A DNA stretch of 35,251 nucleotides from JADJPL01 sp964607915 (GTDB taxonomy: Bacteria; Bacteroidota; Bacteroidia; Chitinophagales; Saprospiraceae): NCBI GenBank assembly GCA_964607915.1, contig CAZSMU010000023.1, positions 1-35,251 on the forward strand, given 5' to 3'. The position numbers and the translations under genes were made by a program. The notes under the pieces were generated by a model. That model made no database searches, was not told where the DNA came from, and saw only the letters and a list, made by a program, of their open reading frames with translations. Numbering within the stretch: position 1 is the stretch's first letter; each line of letters begins with the position of its first letter. Of the stretch, positions 15,357 to 24,473 are shown one piece after another.

Positions 15357-17105
15357 TTAGGCCTTTTGTACAGGTTGTATTTGCTCCATCAGGTTGCGTA
15401 TTTCCCGCCGGACAAAACCGGCGAGTTCGCTGATATACGCCTGGTCGAATCGGAACTCGATACCTGCTGCACGGTATATCTCGCCGATTTTACGGGTATT
15501 GCCAAGCCGAAGGGCGCGCATATAATCCTCTATCGTGCCTTGCGGGTTTTCGCAGTAGCGCTTCCAGATGGCAATCGCGCCCAACTGGGCGATGCCGTAT
15601 TCAATATAGTAAAATGGTATTTCAAAAATATGCAACTGCTTGTGCCACAAATACTCTGAATATCGTTCTAACCCTGAATAGTCCACTACCTCCGAGGAGA
15701 AGTACCGCATAATGCGGAGCCACTCTGCTTTGCGGGCTTCCCGGCTGTGGCCCGGATGGGTATAGACCCAGTGTTGGAACTGGTCAATAGTGGCAATCCA
15801 GGGCAGCACTTTGAGCACGTTTTCCAACTGATTGACCTTGGCCCGGATCAGTTCTTCCCGTTTCGGGAAAAATAGTTCCCAGTGTTCCATCGAGAGGAGC
15901 TCCATCGTCATCGCTGCCAGCTCAGACACTTCGGAGGGAAAGCGCCGCGCTGAAACCAGGGGCAGCTCCCGCGTGAGGTAGAAGTGGATGGCGTGACCAC
16001 ATTCATGCATCAGGGTACGCACGTCGCTGATCGAACACGTAGCGTTCATAAAAATGAAAGGCAGGCGTGACTTTTGCAAGGGCATGTTATAGCCCCCCGG
16101 CTTTTTGCCCGGGCGCGACTCCAAATCCAGCAAGTTTCTACTGCGAATGAGGCGGATTACCTCGCCGAAGGTAGGGTTTATCCGAGCCAGGCAGGCAGTA
16201 CCCTTTTCCAGGAGATCTTCGGCATTGGAGAACGGCAGCAGGGCACCCCGACCACAGAACTCCATATTCATATCCCAGGGCCTCAGTTGCTCCAGTTCGA
16301 GTTGCGAACGACGCACGATGTTCAGTTCGTCGAGAATAGGGAGGACTTCGAGAGCGATAGATTCATGTAGCTCCTGGCAATCCTCCGGCGTATAGTCGAA
16401 GCGGTTCAGGTTGCGGAAAGAGTAGTCCCTGAAATTCTCGAAGCCTGCGTTTTGTGCAATTTTCAGCCGGCGGGACAGAAGTTGGTCAAAAAGAGCTTCT
16501 ATGGCTTCCGTATCCTGGAGGATGCGCTCGTTGATTTTTTGATATACCTGTCGGCGGCGTTCCCGGTCCGTTTCTTCCAGTAGCGTATAGGCTTTTTGCA
16601 ACGTCATCTGCTTGCCGTCCACCCCAATGGTCATTTGGGAAAAAATGCGGCCATACTCTTTGGTCTGCAACTGGATATCCGTAGTGACCGGCACGTTGGA
16701 GTCCCGAAAGAGCGCCACAGCGTTTTCTGCCATGCGGAGGTGTACCTCATACCGGTCTGGATTCATTTGATGGATAAACGGGGAACCTACCAGTTTTTGG
16801 TTCAACTTCTGCTCAAAAGAAGATACCCGGGGGAAAATATGGGCCACCGCGTAGTGATACCTTTCCTCTGCCGATTTATCCGAACTGTTCTGGGAAAGAC
16901 GGATGTAATACCAGGAGAACGTTTCACTGATGAACGCATCCAATTCGCTCTTATCCGACACCCACTGTTCCAATTCCGCAAGGTTTGAAACAGGTCGCTC
17001 GTAGAGGCTCTGAAAATAGGGGGACACGTCCTCCCATACCTGTAGCTGAAGGTTTTCAGGGAGGAATGACAGCCTTCCCGTAGGCACTACGTCTTCGATA
17101 GTCAT
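15357..17105 (-). CDS. M3-family oligoendopeptidase (PepF-like)
   Basis: A 582-aa cytosolic zinc metallopeptidase that cleaves short peptides. The catalytic motif HECGH (HExxH) is at about residue 365 in LMHECGHAIHFYL; the third zinc ligand Glu of the family lies about 25 residues later, in the SEVSELAAMTMELLSMEH segment. There is no signal peptide. Overall length fits oligoendopeptidase F and related M3 proteins. A single arm of the dispersed repeat ends 24 nt upstream of the ATG. The neighbours give no hint of a special substrate. Confidence 0.93.
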   Translation of the reverse strand: MTIEDVVPTGRLSFLPENLQLQVWEDVSPYFQSLYERPVSNLAELEQWVSDKSELDAFISETFSWYYIRLSQNSSDKSAEERYHYAVAHIFPRVSSFEQKLNQKLVGSPFIHQMNPDRYEVHLRMAENAVALFRDSNVPVTTDIQLQTKEYGRIFSQMTIGVDGKQMTLQKAYTLLEETDRERRRQVYQKINERILQDTEAIEALFDQLLSRRLKIAQNAGFENFRDYSFRNLNRFDYTPEDCQELHESIALEVLPILDELNIVRRSQLELEQLRPWDMNMEFCGRGALLPFSNAEDLLEKGTACLARINPTFGEVIRLIRSRNLLDLESRPGKKPGGYNMPLQKSRLPFIFMNATCSISDVRTLMHECGHAIHFYLTRELPLVSARRFPSEVSELAAMTMELLSMEHWELFFPKREELIRAKVNQLENVLKVLPWIATIDQFQHWVYTHPGHSREARKAEWLRIMRYFSSEVVDYSGLERYSEYLWHKQLHIFEIPFYYIEYGIAQLGAIAIWKRYCENPQGTIEDYMRALRLGNTRKIGEIYRAAGIEFRFDQAYISELAGFVRREIRNLMEQIQPVQKA

Positions 17106-17129
17106 AGCACTGGTTATGTTATCTATACC

Positions 17130-17283
17130 CTTGTTGCGAGGGGTCAGCGAGGAGGCCTAAAGAGCGATTTTTAGTTGCACAGAGGCTTTTGAGGGGTAAA
17201 CGGGCCCTGTATAGCTAAAGAAAAAGATAGTGCACGCAGGATCGTCTTTTTTGACCCTTGATGATTCCCATCGCAACAAATCT
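17130..17283. repeat. Dispersed palindromic repeat, copy 4 (split, about 154 bp)
   Basis: Left arm 17130-17154 (CTTGTTGCGAGGGGTCAGC then GAGGAGG) is of the TCAGCGAGG type. Right arm 17247-17283 (TTTTTTGACCCTTGATGATT then CCCATCGCAACAAATCT) is of the ATCAT type. The two arms are the expected two ends of one element, but are separated by about 90 nt that do not match other copies, so the centre looks expanded or replaced. Confidence 0.75.
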
Positions 17284-17353
17284 TATATACGCAGGGCTAT
17301 TTCATCAAGTTACGCATAAAGCCCTGGAAAAAATGGTTTTCTAGGGCAGTGCT

Positions 17354-17392
17354 TCTTTTGAGACGGCCCGGCTATCGGCAACCGTCAAAAGA
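17354..17392 (-). terminator. Hairpin after the DUF5606 gene
   Basis: TCTTTTGAGACGG (17354-17366) pairs with CCGTCAAAAGA (17382-17392) with a 2-nt bulge. It begins a few nucleotides after the DUF5606 stop on the minus strand. No clear T-tract follows, so termination is probable only from position. Confidence 0.45.
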
Positions 17393-17398
17393 CGAGGG

Positions 17399-17812
17399 CT
17401 ATTCTTCTTCTCCGCCCTTTTCTACAGGTTGCAGAAGGTTATGACTGTGTAAAAACCCAAACCACTTAATCACCTTTTTTATATCCCCTGTGCTTACGCG
17501 GTCGCGGTCGTATTCCGGCAGTACCGATGCAAAGTACTCATGGAGTTCTTCCACGGGAACTCCCGGTTCTACAGGGGGCATGGTCTCCAATTTATCCAGC
17601 ATACTCTGGAATACGTTTTTCAACTCTGTGGAGTCCCCATCATTGGTGTAGATGCCGATGGAAGCCAATGGCGTGAACTGATGGCCACGCGCAGCAACGA
17701 AGCGGCGCTTTCCCGTGGTAAGGTCTTCGACGATCAACCCGTTGTTCCGGTTGGCGACGAGCTTGAGGAGCCCGGAAACGCCACTCACCGCGACGTACTT
17801 TTCTAAATCCAT
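17399..17812 (-). CDS. DUF5606 family protein
   Basis: A 137-aa soluble protein beginning MDLEKYVAVSGVSGLLKLVA, the typical start of DUF5606 proteins, conserved small Bacteroidota proteins of unknown function. An upstream in-frame ATG (17935) would read through the promoter and a repeat copy, so 17812 is chosen. The N-terminal half (about 1-60) is predicted beta-rich around GKRRFVAARGHQF, the C-terminal half is helical with FFGFLHSHNLL-like character (KWFGFLHSHNLL). Nothing in its neighbours explains its job; the upstream gene on the same strand is the E1 dehydrogenase, 140 nt away. Confidence 0.85.
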   Translation of the reverse strand: MDLEKYVAVSGVSGLLKLVANRNNGLIVEDLTTGKRRFVAARGHQFTPLASIGIYTNDGDSTELKNVFQSMLDKLETMPPVEPGVPVEELHEYFASVLPEYDRDRVSTGDIKKVIKWFGFLHSHNLLQPVEKGGEEE

Positions 17813-17837
17813 GTGTAAAGAGGTGTATATTTTGCCG

Positions 17838-17845
17838 CAAATGTA
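17838..17845 (-). promoter_or_regulatory. Promoter -7 box for the DUF5606 gene
   Basis: Minus-strand TACATTTG, exact TAnnTTTG, 25 nt upstream of the ATG at 17812. No clear -33 TTG at standard spacing. It lies between repeat copy 5 and the gene, as at carB and purF. Confidence 0.5.
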
Positions 17846-17912
17846 GCAACAAATATGTATTTGAGTACTATTCCGAACCCAGGAACGCATTGTTCCGGTG
17901 CCTGGCGCTATC

Positions 17913-17947
17913 AGACTTGTTGCGAGGGGTCCCAAAGGCCCTTTCTG
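17913..17947. repeat. Dispersed palindromic repeat, copy 5 (one arm)
   Basis: AGACTTGTTGCGAGGGG then TCCCAAAGGCCCTTTCTG: one terminal arm plus the central AAAGGCCCTTT core, no second arm. It sits between the stop of the E1 gene (17953) and the start of DUF5606 (17812), and its AAGTCT end faces the DUF5606 gene. Confidence 0.8.
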
Positions 17948-17952
17948 TGCGT

Positions 17953-19956
17953 CTAATACTGCATCAGGTATTGGATTTTACTTTTCAACCGGTGCGGAGG
18001 AAGAAACTGTTCTTCCAGTGCTTTGGAGAACGGCACGGGCGTATCCAGCGAAGCCACGCGGACTACCGGTGCGTCGAGGTATTCAAACAAATGCTCGGAT
18101 ATGTACGCGGCGATATCGGCACCGATACCACCCGTGAGGGTATCTTCGTGCAATACCAATGCCCGGTTTGTTTTTCGCACGGTTGCCGATATGGCCTCAT
18201 AGTCCAAAGGCAGCAGGGAGCGCAGATCCAGGATTTCGATATCCACCCCGAGTTCGTCGGCTGCCTTTGACGCCCAGTGCACCCCCATTCCATACGTGAT
18301 AATGGATAGCGCCTCGCCCTCCCGGACGACCTTTGCCTTGCCAATTTCCACCGTATAGTACGCATCGGGGACCCATGCAGACACGCTTCGGTACAGGGCT
18401 TTGTGCTCGAAGAACATCACGGGGTTGGGGTCTTCGAAAGCAGCCGCAATCATGCCTTTGGCATCAATGGGGTTAGAGGGGTAGAGCACTTTCAATCCCG
18501 GTGTATGGAAAAACCACGCCTCATTGCTCTGGGAGTGGAAAGGACCGGCACCTGTACCCGCCCCCGTTGGCATCCGCACGACGACATCGGCATTAGCACC
18601 CCAGCGGTAGTGCAGTTTCGCCAGGTTATTGATAATTTGGTTGAAACCGCTGCTCACAAAATCTGCAAACTGCATCTCCATCATAGCCTTGAAGCCTTTC
18701 AAACTGAGGCCCAGGGCGGTACCTACGATGGCACTTTCGCAAAGAGGGGTGTTGCGGACCCGCTCCTTGCCAAAGAGGGAGACAAACCCATCGGTCACTT
18801 TGAATACCCCTCCGTAATCCCCAATATCCTGCCCCATCAGGATGAGGTTGTCGTGCTTTTCCATCGCCTGGCGCAACCCGTCTGACAGAGCATCCACAAA
18901 CCGCTTTTCCGTAGTGCTTCCCCCAGGGGGAGCCGCTATCACTTCCTGCTTCCAGGGAGCATATACATCTCCCAGCTCTGCCTCCACAGAACTTTCCGGC
19001 TCAGGGTAAGCCGAGCCCTGTGCTACCCCTGCATCAATCGTCTTTTTCAGAGCTTTGCGGATATCTGATATTTTAGCTGCATCCAGCACACCGGCTTCGA
19101 GCAGGTAGCGCTCAAAATTTGCAATCGGATCCCGAAGAGCCCAGGTTTCCAGCAGTTCCTTGGGCACATATTTGGTCCCGGAGGCCTCTTCGTGCCCCCG
19201 CATGCGGAAGGTCATACACTCCAGGAGGACCGGATGCGGGTTTTCCCGCATCTCCGCGACCAGGCTGGAAATCGTTTGATATACCTCGAGGATATTATTC
19301 CCGTCAATCGTCAGGGCGCGCATCCCATAACCGATGCCGCGATCGGCCAGCCGGGCACAACGATATTGTTCCCCTACGGGCGTGGACAGCCCATACCCAT
19401 TGTTTTCTATCAGGAAGATGACCGGCAAATCCCATACGGCTGCGACATTGAGGGCCTCGTGAAAATCGCCTTCGCTCGTACCACCATCTCCGGTGAATGC
19501 CAGGGCTACCTTTTTTTCCTTTTTCAAAGCATGTGCCAGGGCTACGCCATCCGCCAGGGCCAGTTGCGGGCCGAGATGTGAGATCATTCCGACGATGTGG
19601 TGCTCCAATGCGCCGAAATGGAAGGAACGCTCCCGCCCTTTGGAATACCCGTTCGCTTTGCCCTGCCATTGGGCGAACAAACGGTCGAACGGCATTTTCC
19701 GCGCCGTAAACACCCCCAGGTTGCGATGCAGGGTGAACACCATCTCGTCGGGATCCAGCGCCAGGGTAGCCCCTACAGAGATCGCCTCCTGGCCGATACC
19801 GGAAAACCATTTGCTGACCTTGCCCTGGCGGAGCAAAATCAACATTTTCTCCTCAATCATGCGCGGATAGAGCATCTCGCGGTATAATTCGAGCAAACGA
19901 TCGTCGGAAAGAGTGCCCCGGTCGTAATCTATGGGAGCGAGCGCAATAGCAGGCAT
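17953..19956 (-). CDS. 2-oxoacid dehydrogenase E1, fused alpha and beta subunits
   Basis: Thiamine-diphosphate decarboxylase component of a pyruvate- or branched-chain 2-oxoacid dehydrogenase complex. The 667-aa protein joins an E1-alpha domain (about 1-325; ThDP motif GDGGTSEGDFHEALN to IENN at about 155-186) to an E1-beta domain (from about 350; MGQDIGDYGGVFKVTDG and the ESAIVGTALGLSLKG region). Such fusions are common in Bacteroidota. The ATG at 19956 is preferred: the longer ORF from 20055 overlaps the PBP1a 3' end and its extra 33 residues do not look like the family. E2 and E3 genes are not adjacent. Substrate preference (pyruvate versus branched-chain) cannot be decided here. Confidence 0.93.
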   Translation of the reverse strand: MPAIALAPIDYDRGTLSDDRLLELYREMLYPRMIEEKMLILLRQGKVSKWFSGIGQEAISVGATLALDPDEMVFTLHRNLGVFTARKMPFDRLFAQWQGKANGYSKGRERSFHFGALEHHIVGMISHLGPQLALADGVALAHALKKEKKVALAFTGDGGTSEGDFHEALNVAAVWDLPVIFLIENNGYGLSTPVGEQYRCARLADRGIGYGMRALTIDGNNILEVYQTISSLVAEMRENPHPVLLECMTFRMRGHEEASGTKYVPKELLETWALRDPIANFERYLLEAGVLDAAKISDIRKALKKTIDAGVAQGSAYPEPESSVEAELGDVYAPWKQEVIAAPPGGSTTEKRFVDALSDGLRQAMEKHDNLILMGQDIGDYGGVFKVTDGFVSLFGKERVRNTPLCESAIVGTALGLSLKGFKAMMEMQFADFVSSGFNQIINNLAKLHYRWGANADVVVRMPTGAGTGAGPFHSQSNEAWFFHTPGLKVLYPSNPIDAKGMIAAAFEDPNPVMFFEHKALYRSVSAWVPDAYYTVEIGKAKVVREGEALSIITYGMGVHWASKAADELGVDIEILDLRSLLPLDYEAISATVRKTNRALVLHEDTLTGGIGADIAAYISEHLFEYLDAPVVRVASLDTPVPFSKALEEQFLPPHRLKSKIQYLMQY

Positions 19957-20012
19957 GTAGTTTATGTTTTGGTCTGATGGCGCGAAAAATAGAGGATTTT
20001 GGCCATACAAAT

Positions 20013-22532
20013 CTAATTTCCCTCTTTTTCCTTTCCAAACAAAATCCGGCTCCACTTTGCTTTTAACTCTTCGCGGTTTTGCGCCTTTTCATTATAGCGG
20101 ATCATGCGGTTGATGTAACTGCTGTCCGGTTCATTAGCCCTTTGCGGACGTACGCGCACCGGGGCTTTTTCTCCATTTTCACCCAGTTCCTCCTGTAGTT
20201 TTTGAAAGAAAGTAACGTCGCCCACATCTTGTAAAATCGGTTCAAAGCCGGTAGAATCGGGGTGTACAAAGGGCGGGCAGTCCATCATCGCCAGTACGCT
20301 GTCCGGCAGCGGGTTGAAGTGTGCGTTGCGCAATTTGGAAAACTGGCGGTTGCGGTATGCACGCCGGAGGAAATCGCCAAAGATGGGGAGTGCGGTATTC
20401 GCCCCCTGCCCCATTGCCAGCGAGCGGAAATGTACGGAAGGGCTTTCCGCCCCTACCCAGGCCCCCGCCACCAGTCGGGGAGTTATTCCAATAAACCAGC
20501 CGTCGGACTGGTTCTGGGTGGTTCCTGTTTTACCGGCCAGATCCACATCGCTTAAGCCATAGCGCCAGCGCAGGCGGCTGGCCGTACCATCGTTGACGAC
20601 ACTGCGCAGCATCTGCACCATCTGGTCTGCACTTTCTGGAGAGAGTGCGCGCATATATGCCCGCGGTGGCTGGAAACGAACCAGCACTTCGCCTTCTGCG
20701 GTTTCGATGCGATCCAGGTAGTGCAGCTCCGGGCGTACTCCGCCATTGGCAAGGGTCGCAAACACCTGGACCATCTCTTGCAGGCTTGCCTCCGCTGTGC
20801 CAAGGGCCAGGGAAGGCACATTGGGCAGGCGGTTATCTATACCCATATTCCGCGCCAGGTCGCGCACTGCGTCCGTACCCGTTTCCATGATCAGCTGTAC
20901 AGAAACCGTGTTCACGGATTTCGTCAAAGCCCCCTCCATGGAGTAATATCCACCGTATTCCCCATCGGAATTTTCGGGGGTCCAGTCCTCATACTCCGGG
21001 TAGGTGCGCAGTTCATTAGGGAACAACTGGCAAGGGTCTATACCGGATTCCAGCGCCGCGGCATATACGATTGGCTTGAAGGTAGAACCCACCTGCCGCC
21101 TTGATTTGACATGGTCGTACTGTATGTGGCGAAAATCAATGCCTCCCACCCAGGTTTTGACGGCACCTGTACGCGGGTCAATCGCCAGGAAGCCCATATT
21201 CAACAAGCGCAGATAATGTTTGACTGAATCCAGCGGGCTGATGGTTACTTCCTCTGGGTCTGCCTCTTGCCAACTGAACAATTTCATGGGCACAGGCTCC
21301 CGGAACTCTTCCAGGATCTCCTTTTCAGAGTACCCTTCCTCCCTTCTGTTCTTGTACCTCGGCGTATTCCGCACTGCGGCAAGCAGTACCTGCTCGTTCC
21401 CCCAGGGATTGCCGCGACGCCATTCGCGGTCAAAAGCCGCCTGAAGTTGCGGCATGTGGCCCTGCATAGCCTGTTCGGCATAGCGCTGAAGGCGGGAGTC
21501 TATCGTCGTATAAATGCGAAGGCCGTCCTGATAGAGGTTGTAAGGCGTTCCGTCCGGTTTGCGATATTTGGCCACAATTTCTACCAACTCCTGGCGCAGG
21601 TGCTCGCGGAAATAGGTAGCGAGGCCCTCCGACTGACTATCTACCGAGTAGTTCAGCCGGACCGGACGTTTGCTGAGGATATCCGCTTCCTCTTGAGAGA
21701 GGTATCCGTATTTTTGCATCTGGCGCAATACCACGTTGCGGCGCTCCAATGCCCGTTCAGGGTGTTTGACCGGATGGTAGAGGCCAGGACCCTTCAAGGT
21801 CCCGATCAACAACGCCGCTTCTTCGACTTTGAGCTGGTCGGGCTTTTTGCCAAAAAAGCGATGGGCAGCTACTTTCACCCCATATATATTGTCGCTAAAC
21901 GGCACTGTGTTCAGGTATAAGCTCAGCAGTTCCTCTTTGCTGTACAGCTTTTCCAGGCGCCGGGCGATAAACATCTCTTTGAATTTATTGACAATCATCG
22001 AGAAGCGCCCATAATTTTTCCGGGGGAACAAATTTTTGGACAGTTGCTGGCTCAAGGTACTTCCCCCACCAGACGACGCATCCGACAACAGAATAGACTT
22101 GAACACCACCCGCAGCAGCGCCCGTACATCTATGCCCCGATGCTGCGCAAAGCGGGCATCCTCCGTGGCAATCAGCGCGTTGATCATGCTTTGGGGAATC
22201 TCCTCCAGGCTCGCATTTACCCGGTTTTCGATGAAATAACGGCCCAGTACAGCACCGTCCGCAGAATACACTTCGGAAGCCGTGCTGTTGCGGATATCGC
22301 GCAATTCCTCGTAGCTCGGCAACGCCCCGAACGCCCCGCGATAGATGAGCAGAGCGAACACGTAGAGGAATAAGGCTGCGCCTCCCGCACCGATAATGCC
22401 GAAAACACTCACTCGAGGCCAATCCAACGGCCACACCAATAGCCTGGACAACTCAACTCTGATGTCGGACAAAAGCCTACCCGTGTGTGCAAGGATGCGG
22501 CCTGCCCTACCTTCGCGATACCTGTTTCCCAT
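20013..22532 (-). CDS. Class A penicillin-binding protein (PBP1a-like)
   Basis: Bifunctional peptidoglycan glycosyltransferase/transpeptidase of 839 aa, anchored in the inner membrane. One membrane helix at about 43-64 follows a basic cytoplasmic tail. The GT51 domain (about 90-260) has the catalytic EDARFAQHRGID and the GGSTLSQQLSKN motif. The transpeptidase domain (about 440-720) has STFK (Ser at about 482), SVN (about 540) and KTGT (about 667). The C-terminal tail (about 740-839) is charged. It ends 56 nt before the start of the E1 gene. An arm of the dispersed repeat ends 23 nt upstream of the ATG, and a 33-bp AT palindrome lies further upstream. Confidence 0.95.
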   Translation of the reverse strand: MGNRYREGRAGRILAHTGRLLSDIRVELSRLLVWPLDWPRVSVFGIIGAGGAALFLYVFALLIYRGAFGALPSYEELRDIRNSTASEVYSADGAVLGRYFIENRVNASLEEIPQSMINALIATEDARFAQHRGIDVRALLRVVFKSILLSDASSGGGSTLSQQLSKNLFPRKNYGRFSMIVNKFKEMFIARRLEKLYSKEELLSLYLNTVPFSDNIYGVKVAAHRFFGKKPDQLKVEEAALLIGTLKGPGLYHPVKHPERALERRNVVLRQMQKYGYLSQEEADILSKRPVRLNYSVDSQSEGLATYFREHLRQELVEIVAKYRKPDGTPYNLYQDGLRIYTTIDSRLQRYAEQAMQGHMPQLQAAFDREWRRGNPWGNEQVLLAAVRNTPRYKNRREEGYSEKEILEEFREPVPMKLFSWQEADPEEVTISPLDSVKHYLRLLNMGFLAIDPRTGAVKTWVGGIDFRHIQYDHVKSRRQVGSTFKPIVYAAALESGIDPCQLFPNELRTYPEYEDWTPENSDGEYGGYYSMEGALTKSVNTVSVQLIMETGTDAVRDLARNMGIDNRLPNVPSLALGTAEASLQEMVQVFATLANGGVRPELHYLDRIETAEGEVLVRFQPPRAYMRALSPESADQMVQMLRSVVNDGTASRLRWRYGLSDVDLAGKTGTTQNQSDGWFIGITPRLVAGAWVGAESPSVHFRSLAMGQGANTALPIFGDFLRRAYRNRQFSKLRNAHFNPLPDSVLAMMDCPPFVHPDSTGFEPILQDVGDVTFFQKLQEELGENGEKAPVRVRPQRANEPDSSYINRMIRYNEKAQNREELKAKWSRILFGKEKEGN

Positions 22533-22555
22533 AAAGAAGTTTTATTGGACTGATC

Positions 22556-22569
22556 AGACTTGTTGCAAC
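22556..22569. repeat. Dispersed palindromic repeat, copy 6 (end fragment)
   Basis: AGACTTGTTGCAAC: only the outermost 11 bases of an arm are intact, after which the match is lost (CCTTTTCTC may be remnant). The end faces the PBP1a start, 23 nt away. Taken alone it would be unconvincing; it is listed because position and orientation follow the other copies. Confidence 0.55.
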
Positions 22570-22649
22570 CTTTTCTCTAACAAAACCGGGAAGTAGTATG
22601 GTTTTCCTTTCGCCCCGGTTTATAAAGGTCTATTTATTTTGCAATATTA

Positions 22650-22682
22650 ATTTATTTTTAAACAAATTGTTTAAAAATAAAT
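22650..22682. promoter_or_regulatory. Perfect AT-rich 33-bp palindrome upstream of PBP1a
   Basis: A 16-bp perfect inverted repeat around a single central A: ATTTATTTTTAAACAA, A, TTGTTTAAAAATAAAT. It lies between the groEL terminator and the PBP1a gene, in the likely PBP1a promoter region. The near-zero spacer suits a dimeric repressor site better than a hairpin. Possible roles are operator or UP-type element. Confidence 0.5.
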
Positions 22683-22716
22683 ATATTTTGGGATGATAGT
22701 ACCCGATACAAACAAG

Positions 22717-22770
22717 AAGGGCGCTTCTTGAACGCCCCCGTGCGGTGGGGATTGTTCAAAAAGCGCCCTT
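22717..22770 (-). terminator. groESL terminator hairpin
   Basis: AAGGGCGCTTCTTGAAC (22717-22733) pairs with GTTCAAAAAGCGCCCTT (22754-22770), 16 of 17, around an inner CCCC/GGGG stem. On the minus strand it begins about 22 nt after the groEL stop and is followed by TCTTGTTTG. A strong intrinsic-terminator-like structure. Confidence 0.8.
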
Positions 22771-22792
22771 GGTCCTCTTATGAGCGAAAAAA

Positions 22793-24427
22793 TTACATCA
22801 TATCGTCGTAGTCGCCGTGGCTATGTGCAGGTGCGGCTTTCTTCTTTTCCGGTTTGTCGCTGATGGCACAAGCAGTGGTCAGTACCATGCCAGCGATCGA
22901 AGCAGCATTTTCGAGCGCGATACGCGTCACCTTAGCAGGGTCAATGACACCGGATACTTTGAGGTCCTCGTATTTATCGGTACGGGCGTTGTAGCCGAAG
23001 CTGTCTTTGCCGTTGAGTACGCGCTGGAGTACTACCGAGCCCTCTACACCTGCGTTTTCAGCGATGGTGCGCAGGGGGGACTCGAGTGCTTTGCGCACGA
23101 TATCCATACCGATTGTCTCGTCTTCGTTTTGCCCTTTTGCGTTGGCCAGGGCTTTGATAGCCCGCACCAGGGCTACTCCGCCACCGGTGACGATACCTTC
23201 CTCGATAGCTGCGCGAGTTGCGTGCAGGGCGTCGTCCACGCGGTCTTTTTTCTCCTTCATTTCCACCTCTGTGGCAGCACCGACATAGAGAACAGCTACT
23301 CCACCCGCCAGTTTGGCCAGGCGTTCCTGGAGTTTCTCGCGGTCATAATCGGAGGTTGTGCTTTCGATTTGCGCACGGATTTGCGCGGTGCGCGCCGCTA
23401 CCTGCTCCGGATCGCCTGCACCGTTGACGATTGTCGTGTTGTCTTTGTCCACCGAGATTTTCTCGGCCTGGCCGAGCATATCCACGCTTACATTTTCCAG
23501 TTTGTACCCTTGTTCTTCGCTGACTACTATGCCGCCGGTCAGGATGGCGATATCCTCCAGCATAGCCTTGCGGCGGTCGCCAAAGCCGGGGGCCTTGACG
23601 GCGACCACGTTGAGCACGGAGCGCAGGCGGTTCACGACGAGCGTACTCAGCGCGGAACCATCCACATCTTCGGCGATAATGAGCAGCGGGCGGTTCATTT
23701 GGGCCGTCTTCTCCAGGATGGGCAGCAGTTCCTTGATATTGGAGATTTTTTTATCATGGATGAGGATGAACGGATGGTCGTACTCCGTAATCATCTGCTC
23801 TGTATTCGTGACGAAGTAGGGCGACAGGTATCCGCGGTCGAACTGCATCCCGCTCACTTCTTCGATATACGTTTCCGTGCCTTTTGCCTCTTCGATGGTA
23901 ATGACACCATCTTTGGAGACGCGCTTCATGGCATCGGCGATGAATTCGCCGATTTCGTCGTCGTTGTTGGCGGAGACGCTGGCCACCTGGCGGATTTTCT
24001 CATAATCATCGCTGACCACTTCGGCCTGCTCGCGCAAGTTGGCGATGGCGAGGTCAACGGCCTTATCTATACCGCGCTTGAGATCCATCGGGTTGGCCCC
24101 AGCGGTGAGATTTTTGATGCCGGCGTGAATCATGGCCTGCGCCAGTACGGTAGCCGTCGTAGTGCCATCGCCTGCCAGATCGGAGGTTTTGGAAGCCACC
24201 TGCTTGACGAGTTGTGCGCCCATATTCTCCAGCGTATCTTGCAGTTCGATTTCCTTGGCCACGGTCACGCCGTCTTTCGTCACCTGGGGTGCGCCGAACT
24301 TCTTCTCTATTACCACATTGCGGCCTTTTGGGCCGAGGGTTACGCGGACTGCGTTTGCCAATTTATCTATACCGCGCTTTAGTTTTTCCTGTGCCTGACC
24401 GGACAGGGTGATTTCTTTAGCTGCCAT
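22793..24427 (-). CDS. groL: Chaperonin GroEL (Hsp60)
   Basis: Tetradecameric protein-folding chamber working with GroES and ATP. The 544-aa protein has the family start (AKEITLSGQAQEKLKRGIDKLANAVRVTLGPKGRNV in pieces from residue 3), the ATP motif GDGTTTATVLAQ (about 86-97), and a conserved AAIEEGIVTGGGVALVRA block near residue 405. The tail is APAHSHGDYDDMM rather than a GGM repeat. It follows groES by 46 nt. A hairpin terminator lies just after the gene. Confidence 0.99.
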   Translation of the reverse strand: MAAKEITLSGQAQEKLKRGIDKLANAVRVTLGPKGRNVVIEKKFGAPQVTKDGVTVAKEIELQDTLENMGAQLVKQVASKTSDLAGDGTTTATVLAQAMIHAGIKNLTAGANPMDLKRGIDKAVDLAIANLREQAEVVSDDYEKIRQVASVSANNDDEIGEFIADAMKRVSKDGVITIEEAKGTETYIEEVSGMQFDRGYLSPYFVTNTEQMITEYDHPFILIHDKKISNIKELLPILEKTAQMNRPLLIIAEDVDGSALSTLVVNRLRSVLNVVAVKAPGFGDRRKAMLEDIAILTGGIVVSEEQGYKLENVSVDMLGQAEKISVDKDNTTIVNGAGDPEQVAARTAQIRAQIESTTSDYDREKLQERLAKLAGGVAVLYVGAATEVEMKEKKDRVDDALHATRAAIEEGIVTGGGVALVRAIKALANAKGQNEDETIGMDIVRKALESPLRTIAENAGVEGSVVLQRVLNGKDSFGYNARTDKYEDLKVSGVIDPAKVTRIALENAASIAGMVLTTACAISDKPEKKKAAPAHSHGDYDDMM

Positions 24428-24473
24428 TGTTTTGTTTTTTTAAAATGTCTTGAAAAATAGCCTCATATCCCAT

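Noticed and set aside
19957..20055. N-terminal extension of the E1 dehydrogenase
   Set aside because: It overlaps the PBP1a 3' end and would encode residues unlike the family; ATG at 19956 fits.
22817..24382. Long open frame (521 codons) opposite groEL
   Set aside because: Exactly antisense to a certain groEL; the translation has no family resemblance and its openness follows from groEL codon bias.
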